A stretch of DNA of 64,000 bases from Solimonas sp. (GTDB lineage Bacteria; Pseudomonadota; Gammaproteobacteria; Nevskiales; Nevskiaceae), in NCBI GenBank assembly GCA_030149365.1, contig JASBRP010000002.1, positions 62,001 to 126,000 on the forward strand. Direction: 5' to 3'. Below the pieces are notes generated by a model that worked only from the letters and a program-made list of their open reading frames with translations, was not told the DNA's origin and did no database searches. Positions within the stretch are counted from its first letter, which is position 1. Each line of letters starts with the position of its first letter. A program made the translations under genes and the position numbers. Below, piece after piece: positions 54,997 to 62,399 of the stretch.

Positions 54997-56009
54997 GCAC
55001 GCTGACCCAACCGCTGCCCTGGCAGAAGGAGCTCTGGCTGGACGTCAGCGCCCTGGTGCTGCAGAAGCGCCTGGGCCATGCGCTGCTGCTGACCGGCCCG
55101 CAGGGCGTGGGGCGCCGCACGTTCGCGCGCGCGCTGACCGCCTTCCTGCTGTGCGAGCAGCGCTCCGGCTATGCCTGCGGCCAATGCCGCAGCTGCCAGC
55201 AGCTGGCAGCGGGCAATCATCCCAATGCACTGCTGTTGAGCCGCGAGGGCCTGCACGGCCTGGCGCTGACGCCCAACGGCCGCCATGACCAGGGCCTGGC
55301 GCATTGGGTGCCCGACAAGGACAGCAAGAAGCGCGACATCGCCGCCGACGCGGTACGCAAGATGAGCGAGATGCTGATGCTGTCCACCCACTACCACGGC
55401 TCGCGCGTGGTGGTGTTCGATCCGGCCGAGGCGCTCAACGAGTCCAGTCTCAATTCGCTGCTGAAGACCATCGAGGAGCCGCCACCGGGCACGCACCTGC
55501 TGCTGGTGTCGGAGCGGCCGCAGGCGCTCAAGGCGACACTGCGCAGCCGTTGCCAGCGTCTGCGCTTCGGCATTCCGCCCGAGGCCGAGGCGCTGGAGTG
55601 GCTGCGTGCCCGCCAGCCCAAGGCCGATGCCGCGCTGCTGCGCGAGGCCCGCGGAGCGCCGCTGCGTGCGCTGGAACTTGACGGCTCCGACGAGCGCGCG
55701 CGGGCCCGTGACTGGTCCGAACTGCTGGCCGGCGTGCTGCAGCTCAAGCAGGAGCCGATCGCGGCGGCCCAGCGCATCGGCAAGGATGACGCGGCGGACT
55801 TCCTGGCCTGGCTGATGGGCTGGCTGACCGGCGCCCTGAAGCAGGCCCTGGGCGGCAGCGGACTGCTGCCACCGCCGGAACTGCACCGGCTGATCCAGGA
55901 GGCCACCGACGCCCGCCGGCGCCTGGAAGGCAACGCCAACCCGCAGATGCTGCTGGAGGCCCTGCTGGTGCTGGCCTCGCGCCAGGCCCGCGCGCAACGG
56001 CGCACCTGA
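54993..56009 (+). CDS. holB: DNA polymerase III subunit delta prime
   Basis: A 338-residue clamp-loader subunit starting GTG in a GTGA overlap with tmk. The N-terminal AAA+ fold has a degenerate P-loop GPQGVGRRTFA (Lys replaced by Arg, usual for delta prime). The zinc-binding cysteines are in FLLCEQRSGYACGQCRSC. FDPAEALNESSLNSLLKTIEEPPPGTHLLLVSE covers Walker B and the arginine-finger region. It helps load the beta clamp at replication forks. pilZ follows after 49 bases. Confidence 0.95.
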   Translation: MSTLTQPLPWQKELWLDVSALVLQKRLGHALLLTGPQGVGRRTFARALTAFLLCEQRSGYACGQCRSCQQLAAGNHPNALLLSREGLHGLALTPNGRHDQGLAHWVPDKDSKKRDIAADAVRKMSEMLMLSTHYHGSRVVVFDPAEALNESSLNSLLKTIEEPPPGTHLLLVSERPQALKATLRSRCQRLRFGIPPEAEALEWLRARQPKADAALLREARGAPLRALELDGSDERARARDWSELLAGVLQLKQEPIAAAQRIGKDDAADFLAWLMGWLTGALKQALGGSGLLPPPELHRLIQEATDARRRLEGNANPQMLLEALLVLASRQARAQRRT

Positions 56010-56058
56010 CGATCAAATCAGGTAGATTGTGGGCATACGAGAATATTGAGGGGGAGTA

Positions 56059-56424
56059 GTGAGCACACCGGCACCACGCCCGGGCGGCGCCCAGCCCGGC
56101 ATCCTGACCTTGAACATCAAGGACAAGTCGGCGCTGTACGTGGCCTACATGCCCTTCGTGAAGAACGGCGGCCTGTTCATTCCAACGAACAAGGAATACC
56201 GGCTCGGCGACGAGGTGTTCATCCTGCTGACCCTGATGGACGGCGCCGAGCGCCTGCCGGTGGCCGGCAAGGTGGTCTGGGTGACGCCGCGCGGTGCGCA
56301 GAACAAGCGCCTGCAAGGTATCGGCGTACAGTTCAGCACGCAGGACGGCGGCACCACGCAGAAGAAGATCGAGGCGCTGCTGGCCGGCGCCCTGGGCGCG
56401 GACCGTCCGACGCATACGATGTAG
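56059..56424 (+). CDS. pilZ: PilZ protein (type IV pilus/c-di-GMP family)
   Basis: A 121-residue PilZ-domain protein starting GTG with a strong GAGGGGGAG ribosome site. It reads GILTLNIKDKSALYVAYMPFVKNGGLFIPTNKEYRLGDEVFILLTLM and VAGKVVWVTPRGAQNKRLQGIGVQF, as in P. aeruginosa PilZ (PA2960), also next to holB. This founding type lacks the RxxxR c-di-GMP motif and instead works with PilB in type IV pilus assembly. A type IV pilus is therefore likely in the organism (inference). Confidence 0.92.
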   Translation: MSTPAPRPGGAQPGILTLNIKDKSALYVAYMPFVKNGGLFIPTNKEYRLGDEVFILLTLMDGAERLPVAGKVVWVTPRGAQNKRLQGIGVQFSTQDGGTTQKKIEALLAGALGADRPTHTM

Positions 56425-56440
56425 CGAGCCACGGCGCTCC

Positions 56441-56477
56441 AACAAAAAGGCCCTCCTTCGCGGAGGGCTTTTTTGTT
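56441..56477. terminator. Bidirectional terminator after pilZ
   Basis: GCCCTCC/GGAGGGC with loop TTCGC (56450-56468), flanked by AACAAAAA and TTTTTTGTT that also pair. It serves pilZ and the convergent gene ending at 56489. Confidence 0.92.
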
Positions 56478-56488
56478 GGGCTCATGAT

Positions 56489-57538
56489 TCAGGCGCTGGC
56501 GGGCGGGATGCCCTTGTCCAGCACGTAGGCGTCGTAGCCCTTCTGGGTCAGGATGAAGACCGCCACCGAACTGCGACGGCCGGTGTCGCAGCAGACGATC
56601 CAGGTGGTCTTGGGCTCCACCAGGGTCAGCTTCATGCGCAGCATGTACAGCGGCAGGTTCAGGCTGCCGGGCAGGCTGTGGGCCTGGAACTCGCTGGGCA
56701 GGCGCACGTCGAGGTACTTGGCCTGGCCGCTGGCCACCAGCTTCTGCGCCTCCACCAGGCTGATCTTGCGGGCCAGGGGTTCGTTCAGCAGCTTGCGGAA
56801 GTCGTCCTTGGCCAGGCGCATCAGGCTGCCGCGGGTCAGGGCGGTGACCGTGGCATTGCGCTTGGCGTCGGAGATCAGGGCCTCTTCGCCGAAGCAGGAG
56901 CCGCTTTCCAGCTCGGCCAGGCGAACGGCCTTCTGGTTCGGCTGCTCGCGGGTGACCATGCAGCGGCCGGACATGATGACGTAGAAGAAATCGCCGTCCT
57001 CGTCCTGCTTGACCACCACCTGGCCGGGCTCGACCTTGACCTCCTGCATGCGCATGAACATGGCCTGCAGGTTGGAGGGCGGGATCATCTGGAAGGTGCG
57101 CATCTGCAGCAGCTTGGACATCCAGTCGTCGGAGTTGTCGCCGCCGGACTGAAGCTCGCCGACCTCGAAGCTGCCGGTCTGGTCCCAGGTCAGCATCACG
57201 TCGAGCAGGCCGGCGTCCACCGTGAAGTACTGCACTGCGCCATGGCAGCGTGCCGAAACCTTGCGGGGAGACTGGTGTGCTACCCGATGATGCGCGGTGG
57301 GGTCGCCGGCACGCAGGCGGGCGATAGGCTTGCCGCTGGCATCTTCCAGGTGCAACTCACCACTGATCAGGAAAATGGCGTTGGTGGCCGAGTCGCCGAT
57401 CTTGAACAGGTAATCCCCGGAACGGGCTGCCGTGACGACGGCTTTCTTGGCCAGGTCCACGCGGCTCTCCGGCCGCAGGGCGTTCAGCGGCACGTAGTTC
57501 GCGAAAACAGAGGGGTCGATGGCCGTGCCCGTGCTCAT
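56489..57538 (-). CDS. Two cyclic-nucleotide-binding domains plus rhodanese protein
   Basis: A 349-residue cytoplasmic protein. Domain 1 (about 15-115) has the cNMP-binding fold but no phosphate cassette. Domain 2 (about 140-250) keeps it: SCFGEEALISDAKRNATVTA with Arg227. A rhodanese domain (about 262-345) ends the chain with YLDVRLPSEFQAHSLPGSLNLP and the active loop CCDTGRRS (Cys317). No DNA-binding domain is seen. Thus nucleotide binding may gate sulfur transfer or binding to a partner. Similar two-cNMP-rhodanese proteins exist in Pseudomonas-like bacteria, without a known role. It stands alone after treY (89 bases). Confidence 0.85.
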   Translation of the reverse strand: MSTGTAIDPSVFANYVPLNALRPESRVDLAKKAVVTAARSGDYLFKIGDSATNAIFLISGELHLEDASGKPIARLRAGDPTAHHRVAHQSPRKVSARCHGAVQYFTVDAGLLDVMLTWDQTGSFEVGELQSGGDNSDDWMSKLLQMRTFQMIPPSNLQAMFMRMQEVKVEPGQVVVKQDEDGDFFYVIMSGRCMVTREQPNQKAVRLAELESGSCFGEEALISDAKRNATVTALTRGSLMRLAKDDFRKLLNEPLARKISLVEAQKLVASGQAKYLDVRLPSEFQAHSLPGSLNLPLYMLRMKLTLVEPKTTWIVCCDTGRRSSVAVFILTQKGYDAYVLDKGIPPASA

Positions 57539-57627
57539 GGAGGTGTCAGGGTCGTCGCTTTTATGGCTTGTTATGCCGCAATGCTAGCACGCAAGCCTTG
57601 CCCTACCACTTTCAGACCGGACCCCCG

Positions 57628-60324
57628 TCACATTGCCAGCAGTGCCACCGGCGCGTGGGCGAACAGGCGCTCCGGCAGCAGCCATTCGTCCAGCGGCTGG
57701 GGCAAATCCTCCCCGAGCAGGTTCCGGGCCGGGCGCCGAAGCTCCGGCGGGATGCGGATGACCGTGTCGGCCCAGTCCGCCCGCCGCAGGTCGGGCTCGC
57801 GCGGGTCCGGCAGCAAGGGCAGGCTGCGCAGCGGGACGGCCACCAGCACAGCCTGCTCGCCCAAGCGCCGGGCGAAGGCCAGCAGGCGCTCCGAGTGCCG
57901 CCCCCGGACGGCCAGTGGCAGGTAGTCACCGGCAGCGAACAGCTCCGGCTGCTGGCGGCGCAGGCCCAGGGCGACCTGCAGCAGGTGCTGCTTGATGTGC
58001 CCGTCGCGCCAGCCGTGCAGCAGCTCCGGCAGGGGGCGTGACGTGGCCAGTGCCTGGGCACGCGCGTCGAAGTCCACCGGGCGGCGGTTGTCGGGGTCTA
58101 CCAGGCTGAAGTCCCACCACTCCGTGCCCTGGTACAGGTCCGGCATGCCCGGCGAGGTGACGCGCAACAGGGCCTGCGTCAAGCCGTTGACCGCGCCGGC
58201 GGCGGCGATGTCCTGCACCAGTTCATGGAGGCTGGCAACGAAGCCGGCATCTCCCAGCAGGCGCTGCAGGAAACCACGGCCATAGCCCTCGTAGACCAGG
58301 TTGGGCTCCAGCCAGCTGCTGTGCCGCTTGGCCTCGCGCAGGGCCTTCAGCTGCCAGCCGGCGACGCGTTCCTCCAATGCGGCAAGGCCATCGCGTTCGT
58401 CAGGGCGCAGGTCCAGGGGCCAGGCGCCGACCAGGGTCTGGTAGAGCATCAGCTCATCGGCCGCGTCGGGGCCTGCGCTGCCGTGGCGCCGTGCATTGCC
58501 GGCGCGCCACTCCCGCAGCGTCGTCGCCCAGCGCTGTGGCAGCTCGCTGAGCACCGCCAGGCGCGCGCGCAGGTCTTCGCCGCGCTTGTGGTCGTGCGTG
58601 GCCGTGGCCAGCATCGTCAGCGGGTAACGCTGGCGGCGCTCGCGCGAAAGGCGGTGGAAGTCGTCAGCGCCCAGCGCGAAGCGCGCGGGATCCGCGCCCA
58701 CCTCGTTGCGCGACAGCAGGCGCCCATGCCGGTAGAACACGGTGTCTTCCACCGCCTTGGCGGCCACCGGCGCGGTCAACTGCTGGAAGCGCGCCATGGC
58801 CCGCAGGCGCAGGCGCCGGGCAGCGGAAGCGCGCAACTGCCGTGGCGGCTCGCCGCCGAGCCAGCGATCAACCAGCGCGAGCAGGGGCTGGTCCGAGTCC
58901 TGCAGCTTTGCCGCTGCAGCGGTGACCACGTCGCGCATGATCGCCGCGTCAGCCTTGCTGCGCCCACGGCCGTCGGCGTAGGTGCGATACACGGGGAAGT
59001 GCACCAGCAGTTCTGACAGCACCCGCCGGATCGCAGGCAGGGTCCAGTCGCGCGTGCCGGGCTCGCTGCGGGCGATGCGGTGCAGGGCATGCGCGCAGGC
59101 GTTGAAGTCGGCGCTGAACAGGTCCTGCGGGATGCTGCGGCGTGCGCGTGCCTCCTCGATCTCATGGCCGGCGCGCCCGGAGAGCTCGCGCCACAACTCG
59201 CTCAGCGGCGCCTCACCGGCTGGGTCGTGCAGCAGGGCCCCCACGTCGTTCATGAAGGCGTAGCCGCTGCTGCCATCCACCTGCCAGTCGCGCGCCAGCT
59301 TCTCGCCCGGTCCCAGGATCTTCTCCACGACGATGTAGGCCGATTCCTCCGGTAGGCCCGGCGGCCGCTGAGCGGCCAGCGCCGTCAGCCGTGTGCGCAG
59401 GCGCCGGCAATAGGCGCGGGGATCGGCCAGGCCGTCGACGTGATCGATGCGCAAGCCGTCGAGCAGCCCCTCCGCATAGAGGCGGAAGATGGTCTCGTGC
59501 ACCGCCTCGAAGACGACCGGTTCCTGGATGCGCAGGCCGGCGAGTTGGGTGATGTCGAAGAAGCGGCGCCAGTTGATTTCGTCGCCAGCGCAGCGCCACC
59601 AGCTCAGGCGATAGTGCTGGCGCTCCAGCAGGCGGTGGAGGTGACGCGGATCGGCATGTGCATTGAGGATCGCCTGCAGGGTTTCCGGCCGTGCCTCGAA
59701 TACGGCAGCCAGTTCGCCGCGTGCCGCGGCGAAATCGCGACCGGCCTGGAACAGGTCGGCTGCCTCCGGCATCCCGGCCTGCCGGAGCAACGGAGCATAG
59801 TCGCGCGGCGCCAGTGGAAAACGGTGGCCATGGTAGGCGAACTGGAAGCGCTCCTCGAAGCACAGTTTGATCTCGCCCTCTGCCAGGGTTTCGCCATAGG
59901 GCTTGCCGAGGAAGGGAGCCAGCACACGGCCCTGCAGCAGCGGATCGCTGGAGTCCCAGTCGATGTCGAAGAATCCCGCGTAAGGGCTGCCGGTCCCGTT
60001 CTCCAGCACGTCCTGCCACCAGGGGTTGTCGGCTTCGCCGACCGCCATGTGGTTGGGCACGATATCCACGATCAGGCCCATGCCGCGAGCGCGCAGGCCG
60101 GCCACCAGCTCGCGCAGACCTTCTTCGCCGCCGAGCTCCGGGTTGACCTGTGTCGGGTCCACCACGTCGTAACCGTGCATGGAGCCGGCCCGGGCGCGCA
60201 GGATCGGCGAGGCATAGAGATGGCTGATGCCCAGAGACTCGAAGTAGGGCAGGTGCCGCAGCGCGTCGGCGAAGCCGAAGCCGGCGTGGAACTGCAGTCG
60301 CTGTGTAGCGCGAGGGCTGATCAT
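57628..60324 (-). CDS. treY: Malto-oligosyltrehalose synthase
   Basis: An 898-residue GH13 enzyme that turns the reducing-end link of maltodextrins into trehalose linkage. The beginning TQRLQFHAGFGFADALRHLPYFESLGISHLY and HGYDVVDPTQVNPELGG is typical. DIVPNHMAVG, GLRIDHVDGLADP (nucleophile Asp) and VEKILGPGEKL (acid Glu) are the GH13 motifs. TSPGMPDLYQGTEWWDFSLVDPDNRRPVDF is a hallmark. The ATG overlaps the malQ stop (ATGA). It acts with TreZ encoded in the same operon to make trehalose from glycogen or maltodextrin. Confidence 0.96.
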   Translation of the reverse strand: MISPRATQRLQFHAGFGFADALRHLPYFESLGISHLYASPILRARAGSMHGYDVVDPTQVNPELGGEEGLRELVAGLRARGMGLIVDIVPNHMAVGEADNPWWQDVLENGTGSPYAGFFDIDWDSSDPLLQGRVLAPFLGKPYGETLAEGEIKLCFEERFQFAYHGHRFPLAPRDYAPLLRQAGMPEAADLFQAGRDFAAARGELAAVFEARPETLQAILNAHADPRHLHRLLERQHYRLSWWRCAGDEINWRRFFDITQLAGLRIQEPVVFEAVHETIFRLYAEGLLDGLRIDHVDGLADPRAYCRRLRTRLTALAAQRPPGLPEESAYIVVEKILGPGEKLARDWQVDGSSGYAFMNDVGALLHDPAGEAPLSELWRELSGRAGHEIEEARARRSIPQDLFSADFNACAHALHRIARSEPGTRDWTLPAIRRVLSELLVHFPVYRTYADGRGRSKADAAIMRDVVTAAAAKLQDSDQPLLALVDRWLGGEPPRQLRASAARRLRLRAMARFQQLTAPVAAKAVEDTVFYRHGRLLSRNEVGADPARFALGADDFHRLSRERRQRYPLTMLATATHDHKRGEDLRARLAVLSELPQRWATTLREWRAGNARRHGSAGPDAADELMLYQTLVGAWPLDLRPDERDGLAALEERVAGWQLKALREAKRHSSWLEPNLVYEGYGRGFLQRLLGDAGFVASLHELVQDIAAAGAVNGLTQALLRVTSPGMPDLYQGTEWWDFSLVDPDNRRPVDFDARAQALATSRPLPELLHGWRDGHIKQHLLQVALGLRRQQPELFAAGDYLPLAVRGRHSERLLAFARRLGEQAVLVAVPLRSLPLLPDPREPDLRRADWADTVIRIPPELRRPARNLLGEDLPQPLDEWLLPERLFAHAPVALLAM

Positions 60325-62399
60325 TCGGGGCCGCGCTCCTCACGCAGGATCGCCAGCCGTTGCAGGGCCTCGGGGCGCCGTAGCAACTGGTCGGCAGGCT
60401 CGGGCAGGCGTCGCCGCCAGTTGGGGTGCTCGTCGAGGGTGCCGGGCAGGTTGGGTTGCTCCTCCAGCCCGGCGATGTCCTCCAGGGGAATCAGGGCCAG
60501 CTCGCAGGGGGTGCGGGCGACAAAGCGCAGCGCGGGGGCGATGGCCGCGGCGCCGTCTTCCGCAGAGGGCCTTGGCGAGCTGACTACGCCGGCGTACTCG
60601 AAGGCACCCCAGAGCATGCCGCGATCCTGCTCGCGCGCCTGGCGGTCGCGGGCGGCATCCTCGGCGCTGCCCTGGCCGGCGGCTTCGCGTGCATCGATAT
60701 CGCGCCCCTGCCACCAACCGCGCGTGGTCGGCAGGTCGTGCGTGCTGGTGGTGGCCATCGCCGCCGTGGTCCAGCGCGCCGGTTCGATGAAGTAGCCGTG
60801 ATCGCGCTCGAACCACAGCACCCGCATGCCTAGCAGGCCCGCTTGTTGCATGCGCTCGCGCAGGCCCTCCGGCACGGTGCCGAGGTCTTCACCGACGACC
60901 AGCGCGCGGCTGCGCCAGGACTCCAGCGCGATCAGCCGCATCAGGTCTTCCAACGGAAAGCGCAGGTAGGCGCCGTCGGCCGCGGTGCCGCCTTCCGGGA
61001 TCAGCCAGAGTCGCTGCAGGCCCAGCACATGGTCGATGCGCAGGCCTCCGACGTGACGCAAGGCCGCACGCAGCATTTCCAGGAAGGCTGAGTAGCCACG
61101 CGCCTGTAATGCGCGTGGCGACAGCGCCGCCAGGCCCCAGCCCTGGCCCAGCGCGCTGATCGCGTCCGGCGGTGCACCGATGGTGAGCCCCTGCAGCAGG
61201 TCCTGCTGGCGCATCCAGGCCTGGCTGCCGCCACCGTCGCTGCCGACGGCCAGGTCCCCGATCAGGCCGATCGCCATGCCAGCCTGCTTGGCGGCGCGCT
61301 GCGCGCTGGCCAAGCCGCGTTCCGCCAGCCACTGCAGGAAGACATGGAAGGCCACCTCGTCCTCATGCCGTGCGGCGAATTCCGCCACGGCCGCGCTTGC
61401 GGGATCGCGCAGCTCTGCCGGCCAGTCGCGCCAATGCCAGCGGTCCTGGGCGAACTGCGCCGCATGCAGGGCCTCGAAGCGGGCATGCGCTTCCAGCGCC
61501 GCGCCACCGGCCGCGCGGTAGCGCCGCCATTCGTCCAGCAACGGATCGGGCGAGCCGGCATCCCGTCGGCGCAACAGGCTCCACGCGGCGCGCAGGAGTT
61601 GCAACCGCAGGCGCTGGGCGCGCGGCCAGTCAATCAGTGCTGCGGTTTCCAGTTCCGACAGGCCATCGGCGATGCCGCATTGCTGCGCCAGGCCCGCCAT
61701 GGTCTCTGCGCCCAGCAACGAAGCTGGATCGCCATGCATGACGTTGTAGAACAAGCGGCTGGACGGCGCGTACGGGCCATAGCGATGGATGTCGGCGCTG
61801 AACTGGGCATGCACCGGGCTGATCGCCACGGCATCCGCGCCCGCACAGGCGGCCTGCCGCAGGAAATCCTCCAGGGCAGTGAAGTCGCCGATGCCGCCGT
61901 CGCCGGGACGGCGCAGGCCGTAGAGCTGCGCCGCCAGGCCCCAGACCCGCGGCCGTGCGGCGAGGTCCGCGATGCCGCAGCCGCGTGGTGGCGCCACCGC
62001 CAGCGTGATCTCGCGGTCGGCCAGTTCAAGCCGGTGATAGCCGGGCAGGGTTACCGGCCTCAGCCGGGCACGGCCGCCGCCGATGTCCTCCGGTTGCAGC
62101 TCCACGGTGTCGCCGCGCTCCAGCGTCAGCTTCAGTCGGCGGCCGGGTGTCAGTTCGGCTGAGGGGCCCTCGAAGCCGGCCTCGGCGGAGGCGGTCACCA
62201 TTGGCGGCAGGCGCGCGCGGGCCTGCTCGCCGCGCAGTTCCGCCAGCGTCCCGGAGAGGCGCGAGGCGCTGTCGCAGGGCAACCCCAACGCTCCGAGGAT
62301 GCGTTGCAGGTTCTCGGGCGAGACCTCGCGTTGCTCGCCGCGCCAGTCCTGCCAGCGCGGCGCAACGCCGGCCAGCTCGGCCAGTTCATGGAGCTTCAT
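60321..62399 (-). CDS. malQ: 4-alpha-glucanotransferase
   Basis: A 692-residue GH77 amylomaltase that rearranges maltodextrin lengths. The N-terminal 150 residues are a beta-rich extension. The GH77 motifs are GADAVAISPVHAQF, LRIDHVLGLQRLWLIPEG (nucleophile Asp), VVGEDLGTVPEGLRERM (acid Glu) and ATTSTHDLPTTRGWW. Length matches E. coli MalQ (694). It sits between treZ and treY with ATGA overlaps at both ends, so its products probably feed TreY/TreZ. Confidence 0.95.
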   Translation of the reverse strand: MKLHELAELAGVAPRWQDWRGEQREVSPENLQRILGALGLPCDSASRLSGTLAELRGEQARARLPPMVTASAEAGFEGPSAELTPGRRLKLTLERGDTVELQPEDIGGGRARLRPVTLPGYHRLELADREITLAVAPPRGCGIADLAARPRVWGLAAQLYGLRRPGDGGIGDFTALEDFLRQAACAGADAVAISPVHAQFSADIHRYGPYAPSSRLFYNVMHGDPASLLGAETMAGLAQQCGIADGLSELETAALIDWPRAQRLRLQLLRAAWSLLRRRDAGSPDPLLDEWRRYRAAGGAALEAHARFEALHAAQFAQDRWHWRDWPAELRDPASAAVAEFAARHEDEVAFHVFLQWLAERGLASAQRAAKQAGMAIGLIGDLAVGSDGGGSQAWMRQQDLLQGLTIGAPPDAISALGQGWGLAALSPRALQARGYSAFLEMLRAALRHVGGLRIDHVLGLQRLWLIPEGGTAADGAYLRFPLEDLMRLIALESWRSRALVVGEDLGTVPEGLRERMQQAGLLGMRVLWFERDHGYFIEPARWTTAAMATTSTHDLPTTRGWWQGRDIDAREAAGQGSAEDAARDRQAREQDRGMLWGAFEYAGVVSSPRPSAEDGAAAIAPALRFVARTPCELALIPLEDIAGLEEQPNLPGTLDEHPNWRRRLPEPADQLLRRPEALQRLAILREERGPE

